DNA of 64,000 bases from Chryseobacterium sp. MFBS3-17 (GCF_020687745.1 NZ_JAJEWK010000010.1:124001-188000), one strand, 5' to 3'. Positions 8,609 through 17,309 are shown, counted from the first letter of the stretch. The notes: generated by a model from the letters alone, not told the origin. Made by a program: numbers and translations.

Positions 8609-11600
8609 ATGCAAAAATATATGAATTTTAAAGAATTTGTTGAATCTACTCCTGTTCAGGAAGTAAACGACTTTTGGAACAGCATAGATGATGTTCCGCA
8701 AACCGCAATAGACCGTAATTGGAAATACTCTTTCAAAAGAGACGGAAATTTAGTACCCGTAAAATGGTTTATAAAAGAGTTGGCAAAAAGTAAGAATATC
8801 GAAGTAGATTTCAGTTCAGATGACAATAACAGGGATCTCTTTTCTGAAAAGTTTGGTTTTGAGATTCACGAAGACTTGAAGTTCGACCAACAGGATCTAA
8901 AACGTTTTAAGAAATTTTACGAAACCTATGTACAGGATAAGTCGTTATTCCAATTTTTTGTAAATCATTCATTTAACGTACTGAAAGAATGTAATATTGA
9001 TCCTTACCGTGTAAGAATGGCAATTACGCAAAGTAATGAAGCGATGATTATTGTTGGGATGAGGGCGGTAATATCGTATAAAAATGACAGACTTGGTTTC
9101 ATCATCAGATCAGAAGATTTACCTGAGATTCAGGAACGTTATAATGTTGAAAAGGATTATGATTTTAAAGGTGGAGATGATGTGTCGTATGTGTATACTC
9201 CAAATTTTAAAGTCCCTGATAATTCTCTCAATTATCTGCTTCAAGTTAATCTCGAAACAATTAAGGCTGAATATAAAAAAATCTATAATCAGAAAATTTC
9301 AAGGTGGAATGCAGGTGCAAATACCACAAGTCAGACCTTACACAAAATTTTATTTGAAGGGGATAATGTGGAGGAATTTTTTAAAAATAATAATGAATTT
9401 AGAATGGAATACTTTGATTTGAATGGTTTGAAAAGGTATCCGCAATTGATAAATGAAAATTACGATCCCAATTCAGATGCGGCAAAGATTTTCAATGATA
9501 CCAAAACAAAACTCAACTATCTTGCTGAACTATTTTCCGAGAGATTTGGAATAAAATTAAAAAATAACTATAACGAGAAGATTAATAAACAGGCAGGAAG
9601 AGGCGCAAATTTTCAAAGATTTAAAGACTATGTCTTAGTAGGTTACATTCCAAGTCAGTTTTCCGATGTTGGAAATAATATTTTCATCAAACTATCTTTC
9701 GGATTTTGGGATGGTGTACCTAAATTTCACTATCAAATTGATGTTAATTTTAAAAAGGACAATAACCCTTACAACTCAGATCGGGACTATCTTTTGAAGT
9801 TAGATCCATATTGGTTAACTGTAAATGAAAATTTCCCTCAAAGTTGGGATGAATTATTGCAGAGAACGGGAAACCAATTTAAGAAGGTTTTGGAGAAATT
9901 AGAGGCATACTTACACCATAAATATGACTTTGATTATAATTTTTTGAAAAATTTTGAAAAATGGTATAATCAGAAATATGGTGAACTCTCCGAAGTCAAG
10001 CGAGTGATGTGTTTTGGGTTTTTGTATCAGATAGAAACCCAAAAAAAAGTATTGACGAAGGAGCAAATTGACAAATATGACCAAGAATCTTTATTAATAA
10101 TTAAAAGTGAGATTCCGAATTTTAACTATGAAGGAATAGATGTTTTTGGATTATATGTAGATGAACTACTAAATAAATTAACTACCATGAATAAAAAATC
10201 TCCATTAAACCAAATCCTTTTCGGAGCACCCGGCACGGGAAAAACCTTTTCAACCAAGAAACTTTCTGTTGAAATTATTGACGGGAAACCATATGGTAAT
10301 TCAAAGGAAGAACGAGCAGAAATCATCCGTAAGTACGAAGATTACACCAAACAACAACTGATCAAGTTTACTACTTTCCATCAAAGTTTGAGTTATGAGG
10401 ATTTTATTGAAGGGATAAAACCGATTATGAGTGATGAAGAGTCTTCATCAAGTAAGATTGATTATAAAATTGTCTCAGGAATTTTCAAGAATGCGTGTGC
10501 CGTTGCATCTTATTATTGTTACAGGGAGCAACCCAAAGAAAAAACTATTGAAAAACAATACGATTTTGATGAATTGTACGATTCATTTTTGGACTATAAC
10601 CGAAATCTGCCCGAACCCAAAGTGTATTACTCCATTTCAGGAAAACCCATGGAGATATTCGAAATCAATAAGAATGATTCCATACGTGCAAGGTCTCAAG
10701 GTTCAAACTCCATTCATGTTGCACCTCTAACAAGGGAAAATTTGTTGAAATTATATGATGAATTTTCTGATCCAAAAGAGATCATTAATCTTCAACAAAT
10801 AAAAGATGTGGTTGGAATTACGCCAAGGCTAACAGAATTTTATGGAATTTTTAAGGGTCTGAAAGAATTTGAAAAAGACTATTTTAAACCCACTGATAAA
10901 GAAGAATCTGAAAAAACGGAAATAAATTTCGGTCAGGATGAAATTATTAAAAAGTTTGAAGCAGGCGTTTTCAAAAATGCGGTGAAAAATACGGTGGAAC
11001 AGGGAGTCACTCCCGTTGTATTGATTTGCGATGAAATAAATAGAGGAAATGTTTCTTCAATATTTGGTGAACTGATTACGCTATTAGAAGAAGATAAACG
11101 AATGGGTAACAATGAAGCGATTGAAGTTACTTTACCTTACAGTAAATCAGAATTTTCTGTTCCCCACAACCTGTATATCATCGGAACAATGAATACTGCC
11201 GATCGAAGTGTAGAAGCCTTGGATACCGCATTAAGAAGGAGATTTTCATTTACAGAAATGAAATCTGATCCACATGTTTTGGAAAATTATCATTTGACAG
11301 GAGGACAAATTGAGGGCGGAATTGATTTAATTAAATTGCTTACATCCATAAATCAGAGAATAGAAATCCTGATCGATAAGGACCATCAGATTGGCCATTC
11401 CTATTTTATCAATGTAAATGACCTTTCACAACTCCAACACACTTTCAAAAACAAGATCATTCCACTGTTGGAAGAGTATTTTTATGGTGATTTTGGTAAA
11501 ATTGGTTTGGTGTTGGGTGATAATTTTGTGGGATACAATGAACCGAAGCAAAATAAAGATATCCTCTTTAAATTCAAAGGTTACGATGATGTGGAGTTCC

Positions 11601-11704
11601 TCACAGACAAAAAAATATTCTTTGTGAAAGATATGAGTGAAGTTTCCGCATCAGACTTCATTTCTATTTATAGCGGTTCATTATTGAATTCAAATGAGTC
11701 ATAA
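8609..11704 (+). CDS. mcrB: McrB-type AAA+ motor of a modification-dependent restriction system
   Basis: 1031 residues. The C-terminal half is a McrB AAA+ domain: Walker A GAPGTGKT near residue 538, Walker B VVLICDEINRG near 802-812, and the McrB signature MNTADRSVEALDTALRRRF near 865-885. Known McrB uses GTP hydrolysis to translocate DNA and drive McrC cleavage next to modified cytosine. The preceding 535 or so residues differ from the short DNA-binding domain of E. coli McrB and probably set specificity; one part (VPVKWFIKELAK, about 50-61) looks like a compact domain, and another (FKDYVLVGYIPSQF, about 340) a second fold. Start could be ATG 8609 or 8621. The end overlaps mcrC by 11 bases. 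Confidence 0.88.
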   Translation: MQKYMNFKEFVESTPVQEVNDFWNSIDDVPQTAIDRNWKYSFKRDGNLVPVKWFIKELAKSKNIEVDFSSDDNNRDLFSEKFGFEIHEDLKFDQQDLKRFKKFYETYVQDKSLFQFFVNHSFNVLKECNIDPYRVRMAITQSNEAMIIVGMRAVISYKNDRLGFIIRSEDLPEIQERYNVEKDYDFKGGDDVSYVYTPNFKVPDNSLNYLLQVNLETIKAEYKKIYNQKISRWNAGANTTSQTLHKILFEGDNVEEFFKNNNEFRMEYFDLNGLKRYPQLINENYDPNSDAAKIFNDTKTKLNYLAELFSERFGIKLKNNYNEKINKQAGRGANFQRFKDYVLVGYIPSQFSDVGNNIFIKLSFGFWDGVPKFHYQIDVNFKKDNNPYNSDRDYLLKLDPYWLTVNENFPQSWDELLQRTGNQFKKVLEKLEAYLHHKYDFDYNFLKNFEKWYNQKYGELSEVKRVMCFGFLYQIETQKKVLTKEQIDKYDQESLLIIKSEIPNFNYEGIDVFGLYVDELLNKLTTMNKKSPLNQILFGAPGTGKTFSTKKLSVEIIDGKPYGNSKEERAEIIRKYEDYTKQQLIKFTTFHQSLSYEDFIEGIKPIMSDEESSSSKIDYKIVSGIFKNACAVASYYCYREQPKEKTIEKQYDFDELYDSFLDYNRNLPEPKVYYSISGKPMEIFEINKNDSIRARSQGSNSIHVAPLTRENLLKLYDEFSDPKEIINLQQIKDVVGITPRLTEFYGIFKGLKEFEKDYFKPTDKEESEKTEINFGQDEIIKKFEAGVFKNAVKNTVEQGVTPVVLICDEINRGNVSSIFGELITLLEEDKRMGNNEAIEVTLPYSKSEFSVPHNLYIIGTMNTADRSVEALDTALRRRFSFTEMKSDPHVLENYHLTGGQIEGGIDLIKLLTSINQRIEILIDKDHQIGHSYFINVNDLSQLQHTFKNKIIPLLEEYFYGDFGKIGLVLGDNFVGYNEPKQNKDILFKFKGYDDVEFLTDKKIFFVKDMSEVSASDFISIYSGSLLNSNES

Positions 11705-12953
11705 AAATTTCATACAGGTTTTTGAATATCAGAAACTGAGGATTGGTGAAGATGGTTTCAAAGAAAATCATCTCAATTCACTCGTGAAATTCAATGAAAA
11801 GAACGGAAATAAGTATTTTACCCCGATTTACAATGGCGTTCAGTTCGGTTCATATGTTGGAGTAATACAGGTTGGTGGTTTAACCATTGAAATCCTTCCC
11901 AAAGCAGACAGGGATACTTCAAATTCTAAAGAAAACAAAAATCTTTGGCAGGGAGTCCTCCTGAATATGCTGAGAGTATGCAAACATATTCAAGTAGACA
12001 ATGTTTCAGAGACAGGTTTAAAAAAGAAATACAATTCCATCCTCGAAGTTTATTATGAGATCTTCCTGAATGAGGTAGAACAGTTGGTAAAGAAAGGACT
12101 GATTAAGAAATACCGCAGGATCGAAAACAACCAACTTTCTCTAAAAGGGAAATTGGTTTTTTCAAGGGATATTGAGAGGAATTTAGTTCATAAGGAGCGG
12201 TTTTTTTGCGAACATCAGGTTTATGATAAAGACCATGTAATTCATCAGATTCTATTTCAGGCACTGAGAATTCTTGATGATTTGGTTTCCAATAATCTTC
12301 GCGATAAAGTAAAAAGACTCCTGTTTGAGTTCAACGATTTCACCTGTTCAGATTTCAATGCCAAACATTTTGAAAAACTGAAACTCGACCGAAAGTCTCA
12401 GCCGTATCAAAAATCATTGGACATTGCAAAAATGTTGATCCTAAATTATTCTCCAAATCTCAATTCGGGACAGGATCAAATGTTGACGCTCTTGTTCGAT
12501 ATGAATAAACTTTGGGAAGAATACATTTACAGGGTTTTGCAAAGGCACGCAGATAATTCTGATTACAGTGTTTCGGCACAGGAAACTCAGAATTTTTGGG
12601 AGCATAAGACGATACGACCCGATATCGTTGTAACCAATAACCATAATCAGGAAAAGATCATCATAGATACCAAGTGGAAAATTGTTGATAACAATAATCC
12701 TTCGGACGATGATTTGAAACAGATGTTTACGTATAACCTGCATTGGGGCGCAAGTAAATCTATTCTCCTGTATCCGCAAATCGAGCAAAAAGACTCCGCA
12801 TTTGGACGATATCGTCATGAGCCATACAGGAACATGGGCGAAGAGTGGAAGTCCGTAAAGAACACCTGCAAAATAGGTTTCATATCAATATTAAATGAAA
12901 ATATGATCAGGAATAGTAACGAGATATGGCAGGAAATAATTGCTAAAATGTAA
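11694..12953 (+). CDS. mcrC: McrC nuclease subunit
   Basis: 419 residues; begins 11 bases inside mcrB in another frame, so the two are translationally linked and should form one complex. The N-terminal half contains GGLTIEILPKAD, typical of the McrC/YPV family. The C-terminal nuclease shows the PD-(D/E)xK signature as RPDIVV followed by IIIDTKWKIV, giving D, D and K as metal and catalytic residues. Length is slightly above the 350-residue E. coli protein. All expected catalytic residues are present, so the restriction unit appears intact even though the island's integrase is not. Confidence 0.9.
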   Translation: MSHKNFIQVFEYQKLRIGEDGFKENHLNSLVKFNEKNGNKYFTPIYNGVQFGSYVGVIQVGGLTIEILPKADRDTSNSKENKNLWQGVLLNMLRVCKHIQVDNVSETGLKKKYNSILEVYYEIFLNEVEQLVKKGLIKKYRRIENNQLSLKGKLVFSRDIERNLVHKERFFCEHQVYDKDHVIHQILFQALRILDDLVSNNLRDKVKRLLFEFNDFTCSDFNAKHFEKLKLDRKSQPYQKSLDIAKMLILNYSPNLNSGQDQMLTLLFDMNKLWEEYIYRVLQRHADNSDYSVSAQETQNFWEHKTIRPDIVVTNNHNQEKIIIDTKWKIVDNNNPSDDDLKQMFTYNLHWGASKSILLYPQIEQKDSAFGRYRHEPYRNMGEEWKSVKNTCKIGFISILNENMIRNSNEIWQEIIAKM

Positions 12954-13086
12954 ATCCTTTCTTACAGTTGAGGAAATTGTAAATATAAAATTGACTTTTT
13001 TATCCTCTTCATATTTGTGCAAACCTTATCTTTTTATAGAATTACATGGGAAATGTTGGGAAAAGATTATTAATGAAACGAACTAT

Positions 13087-13118
13087 CGGGCGAAAATCGG
13101 GCAAAAATTGGGCAAGTG
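13087..13118. repeat. Three tandem 11-bp units near the right attachment site
   Basis: CGGGCGAAAAT, CGGGCAAAAAT and a partial third unit TGGGCAAGTG stand head to tail about 57 bp inside attR, in the gene-free stretch between mcrC and the tRNA. Short direct repeats near an attachment site are often recombinase or directionality-factor arm sites, so that is a possible role; no protein is assigned. Confidence 0.5.
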
Positions 13119-13133
13119 TTTTATCCCATAAAT

Positions 13134-13163
13134 AAAAATCGCCACCTACATTCCGTAAGTGGC
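13134..13163 (-). terminator. Terminator of tRNA-Met, supplied by the island
   Basis: On the minus strand GCCAC / GTGGC with an inner stem is followed by a T-rich run, directly after the tRNA 3' end. It lies on the island side of the junction and differs from the matching hairpin at 2644-2677. Confidence 0.6.
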
Positions 13164-13174
13164 TGATTTTAAGA

Positions 13175-13219
13175 GTGGCCCAGCCTGGGCTCGAACCAGG
13201 GACTTGCTGATTATGAGTC
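13175..13219. repeat. Right attachment site (attR) within tRNA-Met
   Basis: This is the second copy of the 45-bp repeat found at 2688-2732. It covers the tRNA from the anticodon stem through the T arm to one base beyond the discriminator. Confidence 0.9.
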
Positions 13220-13249
13220 AGCTACTCTAACCAACTGAGTTACAAGGCC
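13176..13249 (-). tRNA. tRNA-Met (anticodon CAT)
   Basis: A 74-base cloverleaf on the minus strand: acceptor GGCCTTG / CTGGGCC, D stem ACTC / GAGT, anticodon stem GCTGA / TCAGC with loop CTCATAA, T stem CCTGG / CCAGG with loop TTCGAGC, discriminator A. CCA is not encoded. The anticodon stem lacks the three G-C pairs of an initiator, so this is elongator Met, or an Ile tRNA with a lysidine-modified CAT; the sequence alone does not decide. One T-T mismatch sits in the acceptor stem (6-67). The 3' part is the island's integration site. Confidence 0.9.
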
Positions 13250-13324
13250 TGCTTTTATCAAATGAATATAAGTTTCAATTGGGTTTGCAAAAATAACGTT
13301 TTTTTGAAGATTTCAAAACTTTAT

Positions 13325-13723
13325 TTAAGATTTTTCCATGCAAAGTTCTACCAGAACCCCATTCGTAGATTTGGGATGCAGAAAAACCACCAGCTTATTG
13401 TCTGCCCCTTCCCTGGGTTCTTCGGAGATAAACATAAAACCCTCGCCCTTCAAACGCTCTATTTCTGCATAAATATCCACTACCCCGAAAGCAATATGGT
13501 GAATGCCCTCGCCTTTCTTTTCTATAAATTTGGCAATGGGACTCTCAGCATTACTGGCTTCCAAAAGCTCTATCTTGCTCTCACCAGCTTTATAGAAAGA
13601 GGTAGTCACCCCCTCCCGCTCCACAGATTCTCGTTTGTAGGAAGCTTTTCCCATGAGCCTGGCAAACAAATTATCCGACGTTTCCAAAGATCTTACGGCG
13701 ATACCCAAATGTTCAATTTTCAT
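13325..13723 (-). CDS. mce: Methylmalonyl-CoA epimerase
   Basis: 132-residue glyoxalase-fold protein (VOC superfamily) that interconverts the two methylmalonyl-CoA epimers in propionate/succinyl-CoA metabolism. Start ATG 13723 gives MKIEHLGIAVRSLE, the usual family start with metal ligand H5; 38 further upstream codons are open but not family-like. Other ligands are visible in GIHHIAFGV and in VLVELC near the C-terminus. It lies next to the island, back to back with rbfA, from which it is separated by 93 bp. Confidence 0.88.
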   Translation of the reverse strand: MKIEHLGIAVRSLETSDNLFARLMGKASYKRESVEREGVTTSFYKAGESKIELLEASNAESPIAKFIEKKGEGIHHIAFGVVDIYAEIERLKGEGFMFISEEPREGADNKLVVFLHPKSTNGVLVELCMEKS

Positions 13724-13804
13724 AGTGATATTTAAAATTTCATTACTGTTTCTGCCTTGTTTACAGATGCTTTCGCAGGCAGGGTTTATTTCAAACAAAA
13801 GTAG

Positions 13805-13812
13805 TAAATTTG
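13805..13812 (+). promoter_or_regulatory. Predicted rbfA promoter, probably giving a leaderless mRNA
   Basis: TAAATTTG ends exactly four bases before the rbfA ATG. With the -7 element centred at -7, transcription would start at or one base before the start codon. The -33 region is weak. Confidence 0.5.
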
Positions 13813-13816
13813 CGCC

Positions 13817-14179
13817 ATGAACGAAAGCAACAGACAAAGAAAAGTTTCTCAGATTATACAGGAAGATTTCGCCGAACTTTTCCGCAAGCAGTCTTCAGAA
13901 AGTAATCAGAATTTTCTGGTTACGGTTTCAGATGTAAAAGTGACTGCCGATCTGAGTATTGCTAAAATTTACCTGAGCATCTTTCCACAGGAGTTCAGAA
14001 AGCCGATAATGAAAGAAATAGAGGAAAACAAATCCCAGTACCGCAACTTCCTCGGCCAGAAAATGGCAAAACAGGTGCGCATCATCCCCGAACTGCAATT
14101 CTACCTGGACACGACCCTGGATGATGTAGAAAAAATTGAAAAAGAACTTCGCGGTGAAGGCGACAACCCTGTTCTCTGA
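13817..14179 (+). CDS. rbfA: 30S ribosome-binding factor A
   Basis: 120-residue cytosolic factor that helps mature the 5' end of 16S rRNA in the small ribosomal subunit. The start MNESNRQRKVSQIIQEDFAE and the body with VTVSDVKVTADLSIAKIYLS are typical, and the KH-like fold length fits. ATG 13817 is supported by homolog-like N-terminal residues, yet it lies only five bases after the -7 promoter element, so the mRNA may have no leader. The permease gene starts seven bases after the stop. Confidence 0.93.
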   Translation: MNESNRQRKVSQIIQEDFAELFRKQSSESNQNFLVTVSDVKVTADLSIAKIYLSIFPQEFRKPIMKEIEENKSQYRNFLGQKMAKQVRIIPELQFYLDTTLDDVEKIEKELRGEGDNPVL

Positions 14180-14186
14180 TTAATCT

Positions 14187-15398
14187 GTGGCTCATACTGC
14201 TTTTTATATTGCCAAACGATACCTGATTGCCAAAAAAGGCAGTACAGCGGTAACCTTTATTACCTGGCTGGCCGCCATTGCCATGATGGTAGCGGTAGCT
14301 GCCATGTTCATCATCATCTCTGTATTTTCCGGCCTTGAAGACATGAACCGTACCCTCATTGCGAATCTGCATGCAGATATCACCATTAAAAGCAACCAGG
14401 GAAAAGCCCTGAAAAATGTAGGTAAAATTCAGAGTACCTTATCTGCTCATCAGGAAATCAGCAGTTTTTCCAAAGCCATAGAAGAAAAAGTGTATATAGA
14501 ATATGGCGGCAAAGGAGATATCGCGTTCCTGCGTGCCGTAGATTCTTCCTATATTTCTGTGAACCCCATTAACAACAGTGTTTTCTACGGAACCTACCCC
14601 ACTTTTGAGTTTCACAATGAAGTCATTATGGAAAACCAACTGGGCAACCGTTTATCTATGCCGGTGGGCAACGATGCTGAATTCGGTACCATTTTCATGC
14701 CCCGGGCCGGTACAGGACTCATTAACAAAGAAGAAGACATCTTTAATAAAGAAGCCATTTATGTAACCGGGGTTTTCTCGGGAAATGACCAACTGAACAA
14801 CTACATTATTGCTCCTATAGAACTGGGTCAGCAACTGCTGAATCTGCCTGAAGGTTCGGCATATCAGATTTTGATTAAACTCAAAAATACAGAAAATACT
14901 GAATCAGTGCGTGCAAATCTGCGTTCTGTATTGGGCAAAGACTATGTACTGACTACCAAAAAGGAAGAAAATGCTGCGTTCTGGAAGATGATCAATATCG
15001 AAAAACTCTTCATTTATTTCATCTTCGTACTGGTGATTTTAATCACCACCTTTAATCTGGCCGGAGCCATCATTATTTTGCAGCTGGATAAAAAAGAACA
15101 GGCCCGTGCACTGCTGGCACTGGGACTGCCCATTGCGACCCTGCGCAGAACATACTTCTACACCGGAATTCTGATTGTAACCACCGGCATTGTAGTGGGT
15201 CTGATTATTGGCACCGCCGTTTGTCTGCTCCAGCTGGAAACCGGCTTTTTCAAGGCAAATGCCGCTATAGACCTGCCCTTCCCGGTGCGGATTCTACCGG
15301 AAAATTATCTGATAACGGCTGCCACTGCCGCTGTATTCGGTTTTCTGATCTCGTGGATTTTCTCCAAGGTCAACAAAAACCATCTGATTAAGAGTTAA
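14187..15398 (+). CDS. LolC/LolE-type ABC transporter permease (FtsX family)
   Basis: 403-residue inner-membrane permease predicted to release lipoproteins from the inner membrane together with an ATPase and partner encoded elsewhere. Architecture is the LolC/E one: a membrane helix at about 20-45, a large periplasmic domain, then three helices near 275-300, 315-345 and 370-395. FSGLEDMN after the first helix and the EQARALLALGL segment between later helices are family-like. The start is GTG 14187, seven bases after rbfA, indicating co-transcription. No ATPase gene is adjacent, as is usual in this lineage. Confidence 0.85.
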   Translation: MAHTAFYIAKRYLIAKKGSTAVTFITWLAAIAMMVAVAAMFIIISVFSGLEDMNRTLIANLHADITIKSNQGKALKNVGKIQSTLSAHQEISSFSKAIEEKVYIEYGGKGDIAFLRAVDSSYISVNPINNSVFYGTYPTFEFHNEVIMENQLGNRLSMPVGNDAEFGTIFMPRAGTGLINKEEDIFNKEAIYVTGVFSGNDQLNNYIIAPIELGQQLLNLPEGSAYQILIKLKNTENTESVRANLRSVLGKDYVLTTKKEENAAFWKMINIEKLFIYFIFVLVILITTFNLAGAIIILQLDKKEQARALLALGLPIATLRRTYFYTGILIVTTGIVVGLIIGTAVCLLQLETGFFKANAAIDLPFPVRILPENYLITAATAAVFGFLISWIFSKVNKNHLIKS

Positions 15399-15457
15399 TT
15401 CGTCAATACAATATTTTGTTGTAATTTTACACCCTTGAATTTTATTGTTTTCCGAAC

Positions 15458-17257
15458 ATGAAAAAAACATCTATATTGCTCATTTTGAGCTTATTTACCT
15501 CAATGCTTTCGGCTCAGTATGACCCGCCGGCCAATTATTATAACGCCGCAGCCGGTCTTACCGGGGCTCCGCTGAAGTCTGCACTGAAAACCATCATCAC
15601 AAACGGACACAGTGATCAGGGTTATGGCGGATTGTGGACCGCATACGGAACCACAGACCGTGATTATTTTTATGATAATGACGGGAAAATACTGGATATC
15701 TATTCCGAAAACCCGACCGGTCCGGATCCGTATAATTTCAACTACGGTACCAATGACCAGTGCGGAAATTATTCTAATGAAGGCGACTGCTATAACCGGG
15801 AGCATATTGTGCCACAAAGCCTCTTTAACGAAGCTTCACCCATGAAAAATGATGTGCACCATGTACGTGCCACAGATGGCAAGGTAAACGGTATGCGCGG
15901 CAACTTCCCGTTCGGGATGGTGGGTTCGGCAAGTTATACTTCGGCCAATGGTTCTAAAGTAGGAAGCTCGGTATCTGCGGGTTATTCCGGAACTGTATTT
16001 GAGCCTATTGATGAATTTAAAGGAGATGTAGCGCGCATGATTTTTTACTTCGTGACCCGCTACGAAACACAACTGAGCGGTTTCTCTTCGGGCAATATGC
16101 TGGGAAATACCGCCTACCCTGGACTTCAGCCATGGATGCTTCAGCAATTGCTGTTGTGGCACGCCCAGGATCCGGTTTCCACCGCAGAGCTGGCAAGAAA
16201 CCAGGCATCCTACGCCTTTCAGGGAAACAGAAACCCATTCATTGACAATCCTTCATACGTCAACTCTATCTGGGGACCCCAGGATACAATTGCGCCTACT
16301 GCACCTTCTAATCTGACAGCTTCTGCGCCCACAACCAATTCAGTACAACTGGACTGGACTGCAGCAACAGACAATACCGGTGTGGTGGCTTATCAGATTT
16401 ACGTAAACGGTGTACTGCACAGTACGGTAAGCGGCACAACCCTGAGCACCGTAGTGGGCGGACTGAACCCTAATACGACCTATAATTTTTATGTGATTGC
16501 CAAAGATCAGGCCGGCAACAGCTCGCCTGCAAGCAATACCGTATCTGAAACCACACTGGACGGAGGCGGAACTCCCGGCGGAAGTTGCGGAACCGAAGAT
16601 TTCGAAAACATTCCAGCCGGAAGCAGTGGCAGCTACACAAACAGAACGTGGACCAACAACGGAATTACCTGGAATGCCACAGATGCCCGTACAGACCAGA
16701 CCATCACCAACAAAGCGATTACCATCAGAAACGGTTCGCTTACTTCTTCTACAGTGAGCGGCGGCATCAGCAGTCTAACCGTTACCACACAACTGAAATT
16801 CAGCGGAAGTGCAGGAAGTTTCAACCTACGTGTAAACGGGAATATTGTGGGAACCATTCCGTACAGTGGCACTGCGAACACCTCGATAACCACCACCATC
16901 AACAATATTAATGTCACGGGCAATGCCATCATCAGCATTACAGACAACACCTCTACCGGAAACAGAGTAGCTTTTGATGACCTTACCTGGACCTGCTACA
17001 CGCTGGACACCCGCGAAACTGCGGAAATACAGACCATTTCCATATACCCAAATCCGGTGGTAAACGGCGAACTGTTTGTAAAAGGTAATGATCTGAAGAA
17101 AATTCAGAAGGCAGAAATCTACACCACAGAAGGCAGAATGATTCAGAAAGAGCAACAGCCATTCAAAAATTCAAATAAAATCAATTTGAAACCCATGAAA
17201 ACGGGCATGTATATCCTGAAACTGGATCAGCAATCTTTTAAATTTCTGGTTCGCTGA
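15458..17257 (+). CDS. Secreted endonuclease I family nuclease with FN3 domain and T9SS sorting tail
   Basis: 599 residues. A signal peptide (about 1-19) precedes an endonuclease I domain (about 20-270) with the His-metal nuclease motif YNREHIVPQSLF (H116). A fibronectin type III domain follows (about 278-370), then a beta-rich region resembling a galactose-binding module (about 375-520), then a C-terminal YPNPVVNGELFV...GMYILKL type A sorting domain (about 530-599). It should be exported by Sec, then by the type IX system, to the surface or medium, where it degrades DNA or RNA for nutrients. It has its own terminator at 17283. Confidence 0.9.
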   Translation: MKKTSILLILSLFTSMLSAQYDPPANYYNAAAGLTGAPLKSALKTIITNGHSDQGYGGLWTAYGTTDRDYFYDNDGKILDIYSENPTGPDPYNFNYGTNDQCGNYSNEGDCYNREHIVPQSLFNEASPMKNDVHHVRATDGKVNGMRGNFPFGMVGSASYTSANGSKVGSSVSAGYSGTVFEPIDEFKGDVARMIFYFVTRYETQLSGFSSGNMLGNTAYPGLQPWMLQQLLLWHAQDPVSTAELARNQASYAFQGNRNPFIDNPSYVNSIWGPQDTIAPTAPSNLTASAPTTNSVQLDWTAATDNTGVVAYQIYVNGVLHSTVSGTTLSTVVGGLNPNTTYNFYVIAKDQAGNSSPASNTVSETTLDGGGTPGGSCGTEDFENIPAGSSGSYTNRTWTNNGITWNATDARTDQTITNKAITIRNGSLTSSTVSGGISSLTVTTQLKFSGSAGSFNLRVNGNIVGTIPYSGTANTSITTTINNINVTGNAIISITDNTSTGNRVAFDDLTWTCYTLDTRETAEIQTISIYPNPVVNGELFVKGNDLKKIQKAEIYTTEGRMIQKEQQPFKNSNKINLKPMKTGMYILKLDQQSFKFLVR

Positions 17258-17282
17258 TCGCCCTACAAATAAATCATACACC

Positions 17283-17308
17283 GACCGGAGTTCGCTCCGG
17301 TCTTTTTT
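17283..17308 (+). terminator. Terminator between the nuclease gene and aroE
   Basis: Perfect eight-base stem GACCGGAG / CTCCGGTC with a TTCG tetraloop, then six T. The aroE promoter element begins two bases later. Confidence 0.9.
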
Positions 17309-17309
17309 G

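Larger units (their letters stand above)
2688..13219. mobile_element. tRNA-Met-integrated genomic (defence) island
   Basis: The segment is bounded by a perfect 45-bp direct repeat (2688-2732 and 13175-13219). It is clearly richer in A+T than the flanking core genes and holds a truncated tyrosine recombinase near the left end. Cargo in order: unidentified small genes, type IIG-like restriction-modification enzyme, DUF2971 protein, McrB and McrC. The tRNA gene stays intact at the right end because the island supplies a replacement 3' part. The recombinase is too short to work, so the element is probably fixed unless mobilised in trans. No conjugation, replication or phage structural genes are seen. 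Confidence 0.85.

Noticed and set aside
4720-12953. Possible BREX or DISARM system
   Set aside because: Neither PglZ-like, BrxC-like nor DrmA/B-like genes are present; the genes fit a type IIG enzyme and McrBC.
12940-13131. A 63-codon frame at the right end of the island
   Set aside because: It begins inside mcrC, matches no family, and runs through the 11-bp tandem units. It is probably chance coding in AT-rich DNA.
13176-13249. Damage to tRNA-Met from the T-T mismatch in the acceptor stem
   Set aside because: The mismatch base lies in the 45-bp repeat that is identical in both copies, so it predates the insertion; the remaining cloverleaf is intact.
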